Assembly (NCBI RefSeq): GCF_000403435.2
Contig: NZ_KE159707.1
Coordinates: forward strand, 607,607 to 671,606
Origin: Oscillibacter sp. 1-3
Lineage (GTDB): Bacteria; Bacillota; Clostridia; Oscillospirales; Oscillospiraceae
Length of the DNA stretch: 64,000 bases
Direction of reading: 5' to 3'
The notes under the pieces were generated by a model that was not told the DNA's origin, searched no databases, and was given only the letters and a program-made list of their open reading frames with translations. How positions within the stretch are numbered: the stretch's first letter is position 1; each line of letters opens with the position of its first letter. The position numbers were made by a program, and so were the translations under genes. This document shows, in pieces, positions 45,191-54,536 of the stretch.

Positions 45191-47009
45191 TCGTGAATTT
45201 TATCAGGATACCTTCTCCCAGGTCCACTCTTCCAAAGAGATCAGATGGGAGGATATTCAAACGATGAAACGAAGAAGAAGGGGTTCCAGGCGGGTTTTCA
45301 TGCTGGCGGCGGTGATCTGCGCGCTGGCGGCGCTGTCCGTTGCGGCGGCGGCCACGGGATTATTCGGCCTGCGGGACGCGCTGCTGCCGGAAAAGGGCAG
45401 CGTGAACATGCTGGATGGAAACGGCATTGTGGTACCGGGCGAGTACGAGTATAGGGATTTCGTCAGCCTCTCCGGCTATCAGGACACGCCGGAGAGCAGG
45501 GCCTTGGCGGAGTGGCAGACCTTCCTGGCGGGCTATGATGAGGACGGGTCCATCATCAGCGCCATCGGCAATGCTCCCACGGGCTTTGAGGACCGCTACG
45601 GCTTCTACCTGGTCTACACCCAGGAAATGGCCGACAAACTGGAGGAGATTATCGCAAAATACGGCCTCCGTCTCCACACCCGCATGGAGATTGTGATGCC
45701 GGGCGCCTGGCCTGCGGCGGCGGGGAACTTCTGCGGAGAGAACGTCACGGCCTACTCCGGTTATATCTATGAAAACGGCACCTTCCGCTTTGACGGCGAG
45801 GCGGAGCTGGGGGCCGGGGAGCTGAAGGGCTACGGGGCCATTGAGTACCAGTTCAGCCGCTCCGTCCGGGGGACCTTTGACGACGTGGCGCTGAACATCG
45901 GCGACGTATCGGACTTCCAGGAGTGGGAATATGAGACGGCGGACGGCACCCCCGTCACCCTGGGACTGGGGCGGCGGAACCGCTCCATCATCATGGCGGA
46001 CCTGGGGGACAGCTTCATCCTGGTCAACGTGCTGACCGGTGGAGAGGGGGACGACACCTTCTCCAGCGCCCCCATTGGCTGGGAGGAGCTGGAGGAGCTG
46101 GCGGACAGCTTCCGCTTCTCCGCCCTGACCCCGGCGGAAGCGCCGGATTTCGACGCGATCCTTTGGGAGAACGAGCGGTATCTGGAGGAGCAGGAGAACC
46201 AGCCCCTTGAGACGGAGGAGACGGAGGACCCGCTGTATGATAGAACCGGCATGCGGCCTGAAGTGGCCCGGGAATTCGTCCTCATGCTGGCGGAGCGGAT
46301 CGCGGACGGGAAGAAAAGGGAGGTGGCGGAGCTGCTGGTCTATCCCTCCCAGGTAGAGGTGGCCGCCGGGACCTTCACGGTGCGCTCGCCGGAGGAGTTC
46401 CTGCCCTACTACGATGAGGTCATCGGGCAAAACTGCCAGGGACTCTCCACGGCCATGACCTGGGAGCCCACCCCCTCGGAGCCCTGGATCTTCAGCGACG
46501 GCAGCGGCCTGGCCGCTGTGGCGGACGGAGCCGTGTGGTTCGGGCTGACGGAGGAGAACGTCATCCGAGTCTTTACCATTCAGACGGATCAGGCCGCTGT
46601 GCGCTCCGGCGAGGGGGATTCCCCGGACCCCAATGAGGATGAGATCTACGCCGGTACGGGCATTGAGCGGGACGCGGCCAAAGCCTTCGTCTGGGACCTG
46701 ACCGATCTTCTCTCCGGCGGGAAGCGGGAGAAGGTGGCGGAGCTCTTCGTCTACCCCTGCGCCGTGCATGTCGCCGGCGGTGTCTTCACGGTGAACACGC
46801 CGGAGGAACTGCTGGCGTACTACGACGAGGCCATTGAGCTCGACGTGGAGACCCTTGTGGACAATCTGGACTACCACTCAATTTTTACCCATAATGGCCT
46901 GGTGGGCGCGGGCGACGGCACAGCCTGGTTCGGCCTGGTGGAGGACGGCGGCATCCGCCTTTTCAGCCTCTGGACTCCCCAGGGCCTGGGCGTTGGTCCC
47001 GTGAGTTGA
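45183..47009 (+). CDS. Membrane anti-sigma-like protein with duplicated C-terminal module
   Basis: 608 residues. A cytoplasmic N-terminus of about 37 residues (EIRWEDIQTMKRRRRGSRR) is followed by one TM (about 38-61, VFMLAAVICALAALSVAAAATGL) and a large extracellular part. The first extracellular region (about 90-330) is like DUF4367/DUF4179 domains of anti-sigma proteins. The C-terminus has two related copies: REVAELLVYPSQVEVAAGTF..YYDEVIGQN and EKVAELFVYPCAVHVAGGVF..YYDEAIELD. It probably holds the ECF factor at the membrane. Its stop codon falls in the end of a repeat element. Confidence 0.85.
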   Translation: MSNREFYQDTFSQVHSSKEIRWEDIQTMKRRRRGSRRVFMLAAVICALAALSVAAAATGLFGLRDALLPEKGSVNMLDGNGIVVPGEYEYRDFVSLSGYQDTPESRALAEWQTFLAGYDEDGSIISAIGNAPTGFEDRYGFYLVYTQEMADKLEEIIAKYGLRLHTRMEIVMPGAWPAAAGNFCGENVTAYSGYIYENGTFRFDGEAELGAGELKGYGAIEYQFSRSVRGTFDDVALNIGDVSDFQEWEYETADGTPVTLGLGRRNRSIIMADLGDSFILVNVLTGGEGDDTFSSAPIGWEELEELADSFRFSALTPAEAPDFDAILWENERYLEEQENQPLETEETEDPLYDRTGMRPEVAREFVLMLAERIADGKKREVAELLVYPSQVEVAAGTFTVRSPEEFLPYYDEVIGQNCQGLSTAMTWEPTPSEPWIFSDGSGLAAVADGAVWFGLTEENVIRVFTIQTDQAAVRSGEGDSPDPNEDEIYAGTGIERDAAKAFVWDLTDLLSGGKREKVAELFVYPCAVHVAGGVFTVNTPEELLAYYDEAIELDVETLVDNLDYHSIFTHNGLVGAGDGTAWFGLVEDGGIRLFSLWTPQGLGVGPVS

Positions 47010-47320
47010 AGCGCTTGAAAATCCGGAAATTGCGGATGTTCAACCGGCGGGCCCTCCGCCGGATAAAAGGAGAAGAGAGACGGAAACGGCAGGGGCGGCC
47101 ATTTTGGCCGCTCCTGCCGCCAGACTGTCAAAAAGCGCTGGAGATTTCGTCAACGGAAAGGAAGGGTGTGTGCGGGAAACCCAAGAGGGGTTTCCTGCGC
47201 CATTGAAATCATCAGATTTACAGAACTTTTTGAAGTTCTGTAAATCTACAGCAGCTTGTTGAAAATACTTTTTCGACAAGCTGACGGCAGGGGCGGCCAT
47301 TTTGGCCGCCCCTGCCGCTT
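47004..47320. repeat. Cluster of palindromes (family B-like end plus REP-type hairpins)
   Basis: It starts with AGTTGAAGCGCTTGAAAATCCG, shared with the inverted end of the element at 56044-56210. It contains two near-identical palindromes: 47088-47118 (GGCAGGGGCGGCC-ATTTT-GGCCGCTCCTGCC) and 47286-47316 (one base different). Perfect hairpins lie at 47214-47247 (AGATTTACAGAAC arms) and 47252-47283 (CAGCTTGT arms). No coding potential. The remaining 47321-47482 is leader of the next gene. Confidence 0.75.
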
Positions 47321-47482
47321 GCCGTTTCCCGTCGTCTGTCCATCAAATCCGAAACACCCACGGAACAGACAAAAACCGTTCCCTTCGCAGAATGCGCGGC
47401 TGGACGCTTCCGAACGGACATCCCTCTTTCTTTTTCCCCCCAACTGTGCTACACTGGTCCCATCAACATCCCGGAGGTGGAT

Positions 47483-48679
47483 ATGAGACGATCTTTCACG
47501 GCGGCCCTGGCCGCCCTGCTGCTGCTGGCCTCCTGCGCCGCGCCGCCGGAGCCGGAGAAGCCGCCCGCCCTGCCGGACCCACCCGCTGTGGAGCTTCCGG
47601 AGGAACCGCCCGCCCCGCCGGAGCCCACGGAGGAGGAGCTGGCGGCGGAGCGGATCGAAGCGCTCCTCTCGTCCATGACCCTGGAGGAGAAGGCGGGACA
47701 GCTCTTCTTTGTCCGCTGTCCGGAAACCGGCGCCCTGGAGGACATCGCCGCCTATCATCTGGGGGGATATCTCCTCTTTGGCCGGGATTTCAAGGACGCC
47801 GCCGGAAATTGGCTGACGGCGGAGCAGGTGACGGAAAAGCTCCGGAGCTATCAGGCGGCCGCCGCCGTCCCCCTGCTGATCGGCGCGGACGAGGAGGGGG
47901 GCACCGTGGCCCGGGCCAGCTGGAACCCCAACCTGTTCCCCGGCGGAAAGTGCAAATCCCCCCAGTGGCTCCTAAACCACCGGAGCGGGGAGGGGGACGT
48001 CTTCGCGGAGGACGCCTGGGAGAAGAACGGCGCCCTTTTGCGCTACGGCGTCAACGTCAACCTGGCCCCGGTGTGCGACGTGTCCACGGACCCGAACAGC
48101 TTCATCTATGACCGCACCCTGGGCCTGGACGCGGCGGCCACGGCGGACTATGCGGAGCGGGTGGTCACAGCCATGAGGGAGTGCGGTATCGGCAGCGTTT
48201 TGAAGCACTTTCCCGGCTATGGAAACAACGCGGACACCCACACCGGCATCGCCCTGGACAATCGTCCCATAGAGATGTTTCTGGAGAGTGATTTCCTCCC
48301 CTTCCGCGCGGGCCTTGCGGCGGGGGGCGGAACCGCTGCCGTGCTGGTGTCCCACAATATCGTGAAATGCATGGATTCGGACCTGCCCGCCTCTTTGTCC
48401 CCTGCGGTCCATGGGCTTTTGCGCCGGGAGCTGGCCTTTGACGGCGTGGTGATGACCGATGATCTTTCCATGAAGGCGGTGGCGGCCTACGCCAGGGACG
48501 GCTCCGCGGCGGTCATGGCCCTGGCGGCGGGAAACGACATGGTGATTACGGCGGACTACCGCGCCCAGATTCCCAAGGTGATCCAGGCTGTGGAAAACGG
48601 AGAATTGAGCGAAGAGACTTTGAACGGCGCCTGCCGCCGGGTGCTGGCGTGGAAACAGGCCCTGGGCCTGATCGCCTAG
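47483..48679 (+). CDS. Glycoside hydrolase family 3 lipoprotein (beta-N-acetylhexosaminidase-like)
   Basis: 398 residues. Lipoprotein signal peptide with lipobox LLASC (Cys18), then a Pro/Glu-rich linker (about 20-55) that spans the wall. GH3 domain: LIGADEEGGTVARA, VNLAPVCDVSTDPNSFIYDR, KHFPGYGNNADTHTGIA (His and Asp of the NagZ-type acid/base dyad), and MTDDLSMKAVAAY with the nucleophile Asp. Likely trims peptidoglycan or surface glycans. ATG 47483 with GGAGG site. Confidence 0.93.
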   Translation: MRRSFTAALAALLLLASCAAPPEPEKPPALPDPPAVELPEEPPAPPEPTEEELAAERIEALLSSMTLEEKAGQLFFVRCPETGALEDIAAYHLGGYLLFGRDFKDAAGNWLTAEQVTEKLRSYQAAAAVPLLIGADEEGGTVARASWNPNLFPGGKCKSPQWLLNHRSGEGDVFAEDAWEKNGALLRYGVNVNLAPVCDVSTDPNSFIYDRTLGLDAAATADYAERVVTAMRECGIGSVLKHFPGYGNNADTHTGIALDNRPIEMFLESDFLPFRAGLAAGGGTAAVLVSHNIVKCMDSDLPASLSPAVHGLLRRELAFDGVVMTDDLSMKAVAAYARDGSAAVMALAAGNDMVITADYRAQIPKVIQAVENGELSEETLNGACRRVLAWKQALGLIA

Positions 48680-48704
48680 CCCACAGGACCCTTCCCCCTG
48701 TGGG

Positions 48705-48730
48705 GCCCGGTCCCTTGACCGGGCCATTTC
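48705..48730 (+). terminator. Possible terminator after the GH3 gene
   Basis: GGCCCGGT-CCCTTG-ACCGGGCC with a following ATTTCT. Confidence 0.5.
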
Positions 48731-48788
48731 TCCAATGTTGGAGATCTCCTCCGGAAAAACGGAATGAATTTAGGAGTTGAGCAATCAG

Positions 48789-49952
48789 ATGCACACAGAG
48801 AAATTGTACTACGAGGACCCCTTTCTGCGGGAGTTTCCCGCCATGGTCCAAACCTGCGAGGCCGCGAAGGGCGGCTGGCAGGTGACGCTGGACTGCACCG
48901 CTTTCTATCCCGAGGGGGGAGGACAGCCTGCGGACTGCGGCGTCTTGGGCGGCGTGCGCGTAACGGATGTCCATGAAAGAGACGGCGTAATTTTCCACAC
49001 CTGCGACGGCCCTTTGGAAATTGGCGCGATGGTAATGGGCTCCATTGACTGGGACCGCCGCTTTGACCACATGCAGCAGCACTCCGGCGAGCACATCATC
49101 TCCGGCATCCTGTGTGAAAAATTCCACTGCGACAACGTGGGCTTCCACCTGGGGGCGGAGACGGTGACCATCGACTACAACGCCGAGATCTCCTGGGAGC
49201 AGGCTCTGGAGGCGGAAAGACTGGCCAATGAGACCGTCTGGGCGGACCGGCCGGTGGAGATCTCCTATCCCTCGCCGGAGGAGCTGGCGGCCCTGGACTA
49301 CCGCAGCAAGAAGGAGCTCGCCGGGAAGGTGCGCATCGTCGCCTTCCCCGGGGCGGACTGCTGCGCCTGCTGCGGCACCCACGTCCTCCAGGCGGGGCAG
49401 GTGGGCCTTGTCAAGGTCCTCTCCTGCCAGAGGTTCCGGGAGGGCGTCCGCCTGGAGATCCTCTGCGGAAGGCGGGCCATGGACTACCTCTCCCTGATTT
49501 ACGACCAGACCCGGACTATCGCTCAGCGTCTCAGCGTCAAGCCCCGGGACGCCGCCGCCGCCGTGGAGCGGCTGGAGGGGGAGCTCTCCGCCGCCAAGGC
49601 TGCCCAGGCGCACCTGGAGGAGACGGCTTTTGCCTCCATTGCCCGTGAGCACGCGGGCCAGGGGGACATACTGCTGTTCCAGCCCCCCATGAAGCCGGAC
49701 AGCGTCCGGCGGCTGGCGGACGCCGCGGCCCAGACCTGCGGCGGGCTTGCCGCCGTGTTCGCGGGGGAGGGGGAACGCCATGCCTACGCCCTGGTCCGCT
49801 CGGACGGCGGGGACATCGCCCCTCTGGTCAAGGAGCTGAACCAGACCCTGCGGGGCCGCGGCGGCGGCCGGAACGGCTTCGCCCAGGGCAGCGTTTCGGC
49901 GGCGCGGGAGGAAATTGAATTCTTTTTTACAAAGCGGGGAGGAGCGGGATGA
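48789..49952 (+). CDS. Alanyl-tRNA editing protein, AlaX-L type with DHHA1 domain
   Basis: 387 residues from the ATG at 48789 (TTG 12 nt upstream overlaps the AGGAG site). The AlaRS-like editing domain has FYPEGGGQPADCG and zinc ligands in HMQQHSGEHIISG and ADCCACCGTHV. A coiled part follows, then a DHHA1-like C-terminus ending LKELNQTLRGRGGGRNGFAQG. It hydrolyses Ser/Gly-tRNA(Ala). It overlaps the DUF6881 gene by 4 nt. Confidence 0.94.
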   Translation: MHTEKLYYEDPFLREFPAMVQTCEAAKGGWQVTLDCTAFYPEGGGQPADCGVLGGVRVTDVHERDGVIFHTCDGPLEIGAMVMGSIDWDRRFDHMQQHSGEHIISGILCEKFHCDNVGFHLGAETVTIDYNAEISWEQALEAERLANETVWADRPVEISYPSPEELAALDYRSKKELAGKVRIVAFPGADCCACCGTHVLQAGQVGLVKVLSCQRFREGVRLEILCGRRAMDYLSLIYDQTRTIAQRLSVKPRDAAAAVERLEGELSAAKAAQAHLEETAFASIAREHAGQGDILLFQPPMKPDSVRRLADAAAQTCGGLAAVFAGEGERHAYALVRSDGGDIAPLVKELNQTLRGRGGGRNGFAQGSVSAAREEIEFFFTKRGGAG

Positions 49953-50260
49953 TGGACTACGTGCTGACAGAGTGGGACCACGACCTGGACGACGAGCCGT
50001 ATCTTGTCTACTCCGAGCTGGATGAGAGCCGGATGGAGATCAGGAAAGTGGAGTTTTTCAGAAACGGCATCTGCTTTTCCTACGGCGCGGAGCGGGGAAA
50101 CGAGGGGGCCCTCTCCAGCGTTCCCTTCCCGGAGGACCTGCGGAAGATTACCGGCGAGGCGGGGGAGTGCCGTGCAAAAGCCGTCTCCCGCCAGCTGTTC
50201 CAGGAGATATGGAACCAGGCCCAGGAGCGCCCCGACGGCTTTATGGGAATGTTTTTCTGA
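49949..50260 (+). CDS. DUF6881-type protein (103 aa)
   Basis: YVLTEWDHDLDDEPYLVYSE then DESRMEIRKVEFFRNG and a SSVPFPEDLRKI segment match the DUF6881 pattern. Small cytosolic protein of unknown function, found also near toxin-immunity loci. ATGATGGAC start overlapping the AlaX stop. Confidence 0.8.
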   Translation: MMDYVLTEWDHDLDDEPYLVYSELDESRMEIRKVEFFRNGICFSYGAERGNEGALSSVPFPEDLRKITGEAGECRAKAVSRQLFQEIWNQAQERPDGFMGMFF

Positions 50261-50265
50261 TACGC

Positions 50266-50415
50266 AGGCCCTGCTTGAAAACTGTTAAAACGCGCCGCCG
50301 GCGGATCTTTTTGCGCCGCTCTGCGTTGATTGTCCTTGCCATACACACAGTATGGCGGCATCAAAAAACTCTCTCGTCGCTGCGCATTTTACCATCTTTC
50401 AAACATAGAAGGCTG
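50266..50415. repeat. Family A palindromic element (long form)
   Basis: It starts AGGCCCTGCTTGAAAACTG and ends ATCTTTCAAACATAGAAGGC. The 150-bp body includes GCGCCGCTCTGCGTTGATTG and a CCATACACACAGTATGG palindrome, matching the interrupted copy at 55903. Confidence 0.75.
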
Positions 50416-50484
50416 TACCGATCCTGCCATAGGACCGGCAGATTTTACGGCCAGTGCGGGGACAGGAGATGGGGCAGCTGAAAA

Positions 50485-50519
50485 AATGCCGCTGTGCAAA
50501 ACGCACAGCGGCATTTTTA
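50485..50519. terminator. Bidirectional terminator
   Basis: AATGCCGCTGTGC-AAAAC-GCACAGCGGCATT with A and T tracts on both sides, between convergent genes. Confidence 0.9.
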
Positions 50520-50532
50520 TTGAGTTTGGCAG

Positions 50533-52389
50533 CTATAGGTCCTGATACCGGAAATGGGTGCTGTAATAGTACTGGAGGCTCAGATACCTCTGCAGAACCT
50601 CCTGTCCCTCCGCATCCAGCTCTGCCGTCAGTTCTCCGTTCCAGACATACCGGCCCACGTCGGTGAGCACGGGAATCTCCCGCCAGATGTCACTGGTGGC
50701 CTGGGCCCAGGCGCTGCCGGTCCAGCCCAGATAGTCGTAGACCAGATTCATCAAAAAGCAGGAGGACACGTCCGGCCCCTCGCCGGTAAAGTCCCTTCCC
50801 AGCGCCGCCTTGGCGGCGTCATTGGCCCAGAGGAAATAGCGGGTGGCGTAGTAATTGTAAAACCCCTCCTCCGAGGCCAGGTCCAGATTCACCCCCAGCT
50901 CCTGATAGGCGGAGTTTCCGTACCCCAGCCAGGGCTTGTGGTCGCCGAAGACCACCAGTACCACCGGCCGTTCCTCTCCACGGAATTGGTCAAAGAGCCA
51001 TTGCAGCTGCTCCGCCGTGTCCATGACGGAGCCCAGGTAGTTATCCACAATGTTGGCGGTCTCTGTGGAATACCGCCCGTCGGTGAAATGGTTCCCCCGC
51101 CACACGTCCTCGGTGCCGTAGGGGCCGTGGCCCTGGTAGGTGATGTTGAAGGAGAAGTAGGGCGCCCCTCCATTGTCCCGGTTCTCCTCATAGAGCCGCA
51201 AGATCTCCGGGAAGAGCACCTCGTCCGGGGCCTCGCCGTGGGGATACAGCTCCCGGAAGCGGTTTTCAATGAAGTAGTAGGTGGGAACTCCCAGATAGCC
51301 GTTGACGTTCCGGCGGTTGTAGAACCACTCGTAGCTGGGGTGGCAGCCCTCCGCCGTGTAGCCCTGCCCCCGCAGCTCCCAGGCGTAGGAGTTGGTATTG
51401 GCCCGGTAATTCCGCTGGTCGGCAAAGCCGGTCAAAAAGGCCCGCTCCGTGTCCACGGTGCCCCCGGCAAAGATGTTGGTCACAAGATTTCCGGCCACGC
51501 TCTCCGCCTCCAGCTGGTGATAGACGCCGTAGGCCCTCTCAAAGTCAACGCCCTCCACGCCCTCAAAGAGGGAGAAGTCGGCGAAGGCCTCCAGCTGGAT
51601 GGCGATGATGTCCACCTTTTTCTCCTTTGGTATATCCTCCGGGGTGTAGGAATCCAGCAGCGACCGGGTCTTCGCCTCGCTGTAACCCGCCGGCGGCTTC
51701 ACGGCCCCGGCGGTGACGCTGTGGAGAAAGGGATACACAAACCCCTTGGAGAGGTACACCTGGGTGGAGGACCACCGCTCGATCTGGTCGTAGTTCTGGG
51801 TTTTGCTGCTGTAGATCTCGGTGTTCTCCATCAGCTTCGCCGTGGGGAAGCACAGCACCGCGCAGGCCGCCAGCAGTGCGAGCCGCGGCCTTTTGGGCAG
51901 CCGTCCCCGGACTAGAAGGAAGAGAAAGGCCGTGCCGAAAATCAGGCACAAAACGCCGAAGATCACCCGCTTGTCCGGCGTCAGGTCGTAGTCCGCCATG
52001 GCGGTGATGGCGGCGGCGTCCCGGAGGTTCATAAGGTCCTGGAACATCAGCGGATCGTCCCGGAAGCGGAGCTTGTAGTAGTTCCCCAGAGACAGCCCCC
52101 ACACCACAAGATCCGTCAGCAAAAAGGCCAGCCACCCCCGGCCTGTCAGGGCGTACATCAAAAACACGGCCAGCACCACCGGCGCGATGTTCAGGAAAAG
52201 AATCAGGGGGTGCTGGAAGTAGGTCTTCATAATGGTGTCCGGGTAATCCCCATAGGCAAAGAACATGGACAGCCACCCCAGGCAAAGCCCCGCCGCCAGC
52301 AGGACGCCCAGGTTCCAGACCCAGAAGACGGCCTGCCGCTTTTGGGGCAGGCCGTCCGGAGCCGCTTGAAACAGCCAGAATTTTTGCAT
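50533..52389 (-). CDS. LtaS-family sulfatase-like membrane enzyme
   Basis: 618 residues. Five N-terminal TM segments (about 22-200), then an extracellular sulfatase fold. VDIIAIQLEAFADFS holds the first metal-site Glu, GTVDTERAFLTG the nucleophile Thr region, and VVLVVFGDHKPWLG the Asp-His metal ligands. LTA synthases polymerise glycerol-phosphate from phosphatidylglycerol; this may make a related anionic polymer or modify glycans. Its start overlaps the glyS stop, so it is in the glycine T-box transcript. Confidence 0.9.
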   Translation of the reverse strand: MQKFWLFQAAPDGLPQKRQAVFWVWNLGVLLAAGLCLGWLSMFFAYGDYPDTIMKTYFQHPLILFLNIAPVVLAVFLMYALTGRGWLAFLLTDLVVWGLSLGNYYKLRFRDDPLMFQDLMNLRDAAAITAMADYDLTPDKRVIFGVLCLIFGTAFLFLLVRGRLPKRPRLALLAACAVLCFPTAKLMENTEIYSSKTQNYDQIERWSSTQVYLSKGFVYPFLHSVTAGAVKPPAGYSEAKTRSLLDSYTPEDIPKEKKVDIIAIQLEAFADFSLFEGVEGVDFERAYGVYHQLEAESVAGNLVTNIFAGGTVDTERAFLTGFADQRNYRANTNSYAWELRGQGYTAEGCHPSYEWFYNRRNVNGYLGVPTYYFIENRFRELYPHGEAPDEVLFPEILRLYEENRDNGGAPYFSFNITYQGHGPYGTEDVWRGNHFTDGRYSTETANIVDNYLGSVMDTAEQLQWLFDQFRGEERPVVLVVFGDHKPWLGYGNSAYQELGVNLDLASEEGFYNYYATRYFLWANDAAKAALGRDFTGEGPDVSSCFLMNLVYDYLGWTGSAWAQATSDIWREIPVLTDVGRYVWNGELTAELDAEGQEVLQRYLSLQYYYSTHFRYQDL

Positions 52390-53804
52390 CAGTAGGCCAG
52401 CTTCTCCGCGAGATAGGCTTTCAGCTCGCTGATGGGAATGCGCACCTGGGCCATGGAGTCCCGCTCCCGAACGGTGACGCAGTTGTCCCCGGCCTTCTCG
52501 CCGTCGCCCACGGTGTCAAAGTCCACGGTGACGCAGTAGGGGGTGCCGATCTCGTCCTCCCGGCGGTAGCGCTTGCCGATGGAGCCGGTCTCGTCAAAGT
52601 CCACCATCCACTCCTTGGAGAGCTCCTGCTGGATCTCCCGGGCCTTGCCGCCCAGCTTTTTGCTCAGGGGCAGAACCGCCGCCTTGAAGGGGGCGATGGC
52701 GGGGTGGAAGCGCATGACGGTGCGGACGTCGTTCTTGGCCTCGTCCACAACCTCCTCGTCGTAGGCCTCCACCAAAAGGGCCAATGTCATGCGGTCCGCG
52801 CCCAGGGACGGCTCGATGACGTAGGGGATATAGTGCTCGTTCTTTTCCTGGTCGAAGTAGGTCAGGTCCTGACCGGAGTGCTCCTGGTGCTGCTTTAAGT
52901 CGTAGTCCGTGCGGTCCGCCACGCCCCACAGCTCGCCCCAGCCGAAGGGGAAGCGGTATTCGAAGTCCGTGGTGGCCTTGGAGTAGAAGGCCAGCTCCTC
53001 GGGCTCGTGGTCCCGCAGGCGCAGGTTCTCCTCCTTCACGTTCAGGCCGATGAGCCAGTCGTGGCAGTAGGTGCGCCAGTACTGGAACCACTCCAGGTCG
53101 GTGTCCGGTTTGCAGAAGAACTCCAGCTCCATCTGCTCAAACTCCCGGATGCGGAAGATGAAGTTGCCGGGGGTGATCTCGTTGCGGAAGGACTTTCCCA
53201 CCTGGCACACACCGAAGGGGAGCTTGCGGCGGGTGGTGCGCTGGATGGCGGGGAAGTTGACAAAAATGCCCTGGGCGGTCTCAGGCCGGAGGTAGACCTC
53301 GTTGGCAGTGTCCTCGGTGACGCCCTGGTGGGTCTTGAACATGAGGTTGAACTTGCGGATGTCGGTGAAGTCCGACTTGCCGCACCCCGGGCAGGGGACG
53401 TTTTTCTCCCGGATAAAGGCCACCAGTTCCTCCTGGGTCATGGCCTCCACGTTGGCGTCCAGGCCGTTCTCGCTGACAAAGCCCTCCACCAGCTTGTCGG
53501 CCCGGTGGCGCATCTTGCAGGCCTTGCAGTCGATGAGGGGGTCGTTGAAGGTGGACACGTGGCCGCTGGCCACCCACACCTGGGGATTCATGAGGATGGC
53601 GGCGTCCAGCCCCACGTTGTAAGGGTTCTCCTGGACGAATTTTTTCCACCAGGCCCGCTTGACGTTGTTCTTCATCTCCACGCCCAGGGGGCCATAGTCC
53701 CAGCTGTTGGCAAGGCCGCCGTAGATCTCGCTGCCGGGGAAGACGAAGCCCCGGTTTTTGCACAGGGCCACCACTTTTTCCATGGTTTTCTGCTTGTTGT
53801 CCAT
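52389..53804 (-). CDS. glyS: Glycyl-tRNA synthetase (dimeric type)
   Basis: 471 residues, class II core. Motifs: [20 protein letters not shown] at the start, motif 2 [20 protein letters not shown], and motif 3 [12 protein letters not shown]. The N-terminal [10 protein letters not shown] and [11 protein letters not shown] may form an insertion with zinc ligands. It is the single-chain alpha2 enzyme, not glyQS. The gene is preceded by a small gene and a glycine-specific T-box. Confidence 0.96.
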   Translation of the reverse strand: MDNKQKTMEKVVALCKNRGFVFPGSEIYGGLANSWDYGPLGVEMKNNVKRAWWKKFVQENPYNVGLDAAILMNPQVWVASGHVSTFNDPLIDCKACKMRHRADKLVEGFVSENGLDANVEAMTQEELVAFIREKNVPCPGCGKSDFTDIRKFNLMFKTHQGVTEDTANEVYLRPETAQGIFVNFPAIQRTTRRKLPFGVCQVGKSFRNEITPGNFIFRIREFEQMELEFFCKPDTDLEWFQYWRTYCHDWLIGLNVKEENLRLRDHEPEELAFYSKATTDFEYRFPFGWGELWGVADRTDYDLKQHQEHSGQDLTYFDQEKNEHYIPYVIEPSLGADRMTLALLVEAYDEEVVDEAKNDVRTVMRFHPAIAPFKAAVLPLSKKLGGKAREIQQELSKEWMVDFDETGSIGKRYRREDEIGTPYCVTVDFDTVGDGEKAGDNCVTVRERDSMAQVRIPISELKAYLAEKLAY

Positions 53805-53840
53805 TGCAATTTCTCCTTATATTAAAATATTTGACAATAC

Positions 53841-54224
53841 CTATTGAGGATCAATGGTGTGGAAAATGCGTTTCAGCCCGCCGTCCCGGTAGAGAAATAT
53901 CAGCTGCAGGCAGAGATAAGTCAGCTCCCCTCCGGAGGTCAGCTCATAGTCCACGGCAAAGCCGCTTGCGTCGCTGTACTCGTAGAACCGCACCTCGTGG
54001 TGATACTCATATTGGGGCTGAAAACTGCAGGGCACGCCGTACTCGTCAAAGGCGTCGAAATCATTCATCTCCAGTGTGCCCTGGATACATTCCCGGATTG
54101 TCTCCGTGTCGTCAAACTCCATTTCGTCCACGCAGGAGGGCAGATCCTCATAGCGCTTCTCGTGGAGGACATGGAGAATGTTCTTCACCGTCTCAATGGC
54201 CTGTTCTCTGTGCTGCTCTGTCAA
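53841..54224 (-). CDS. Conserved small acidic protein in the glycine T-box operon
   Basis: 127 residues, soluble. DLPSCVDEMEFDDTETIREC, DAFDEYGVPCSFQPQYEYHH and GFAVDYELTSGGELTYLCLQ (then LIFLYRDGGL, ending HTIDPQ) look strongly conserved, yet I cannot give a certain family name. It lies right behind the T-box and 36 nt before glyS, so it is regulated by uncharged tRNA-Gly. Function unknown. Confidence 0.82.
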   Translation of the reverse strand: MTEQHREQAIETVKNILHVLHEKRYEDLPSCVDEMEFDDTETIRECIQGTLEMNDFDAFDEYGVPCSFQPQYEYHHEVRFYEYSDASGFAVDYELTSGGELTYLCLQLIFLYRDGGLKRIFHTIDPQ

Positions 54225-54244
54225 ATCAAGCCGCCTCCTCGCAG

Positions 54245-54470
54245 ATAAAAACGCCCTGAGCCGTCCGGCTCAGGGCGAACTTGCGTCCGTGGTTCCACCT
54301 GAATTTCCCCCGGGGAGGGGGACGCTCTGCCCGGTAACGTCGGGTGAACGGCGAAGCATTTCCGCCCCGCGGCTCCCGGGCGCCTTCCCCTCCGTCCCCC
54401 GGGAGGGCTCGCACCGAACCGCCCTCTCTCTTGGCCGGGGAAACAGGGCTACTCCTCCCGTTCATGGCCT
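54245..54470 (-). promoter_or_regulatory. Glycine T-box leader
   Basis: Minus strand: Stem I with AGAGAGAGGG, the specifier region GGAAGGCGCCCGGGAGC holding GGC (54382-54384, Gly codon), the T-box core AGGTGGAACCACGG (around 54287-54302), then the terminator CGCCCTGAGCC/GGCTCAGGGCG (54252-54277) with a T tract. Uncharged tRNA-Gly would favour the antiterminator and read-through into the small gene, glyS and the LtaS-like gene. Confidence 0.92.
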
Positions 54471-54536
54471 TTGCTGTTTTGTCACTGTATCACGTTTTCG
54501 CCGGGTTGTCAAGAAATTCGTATGGCATGTCTATAA

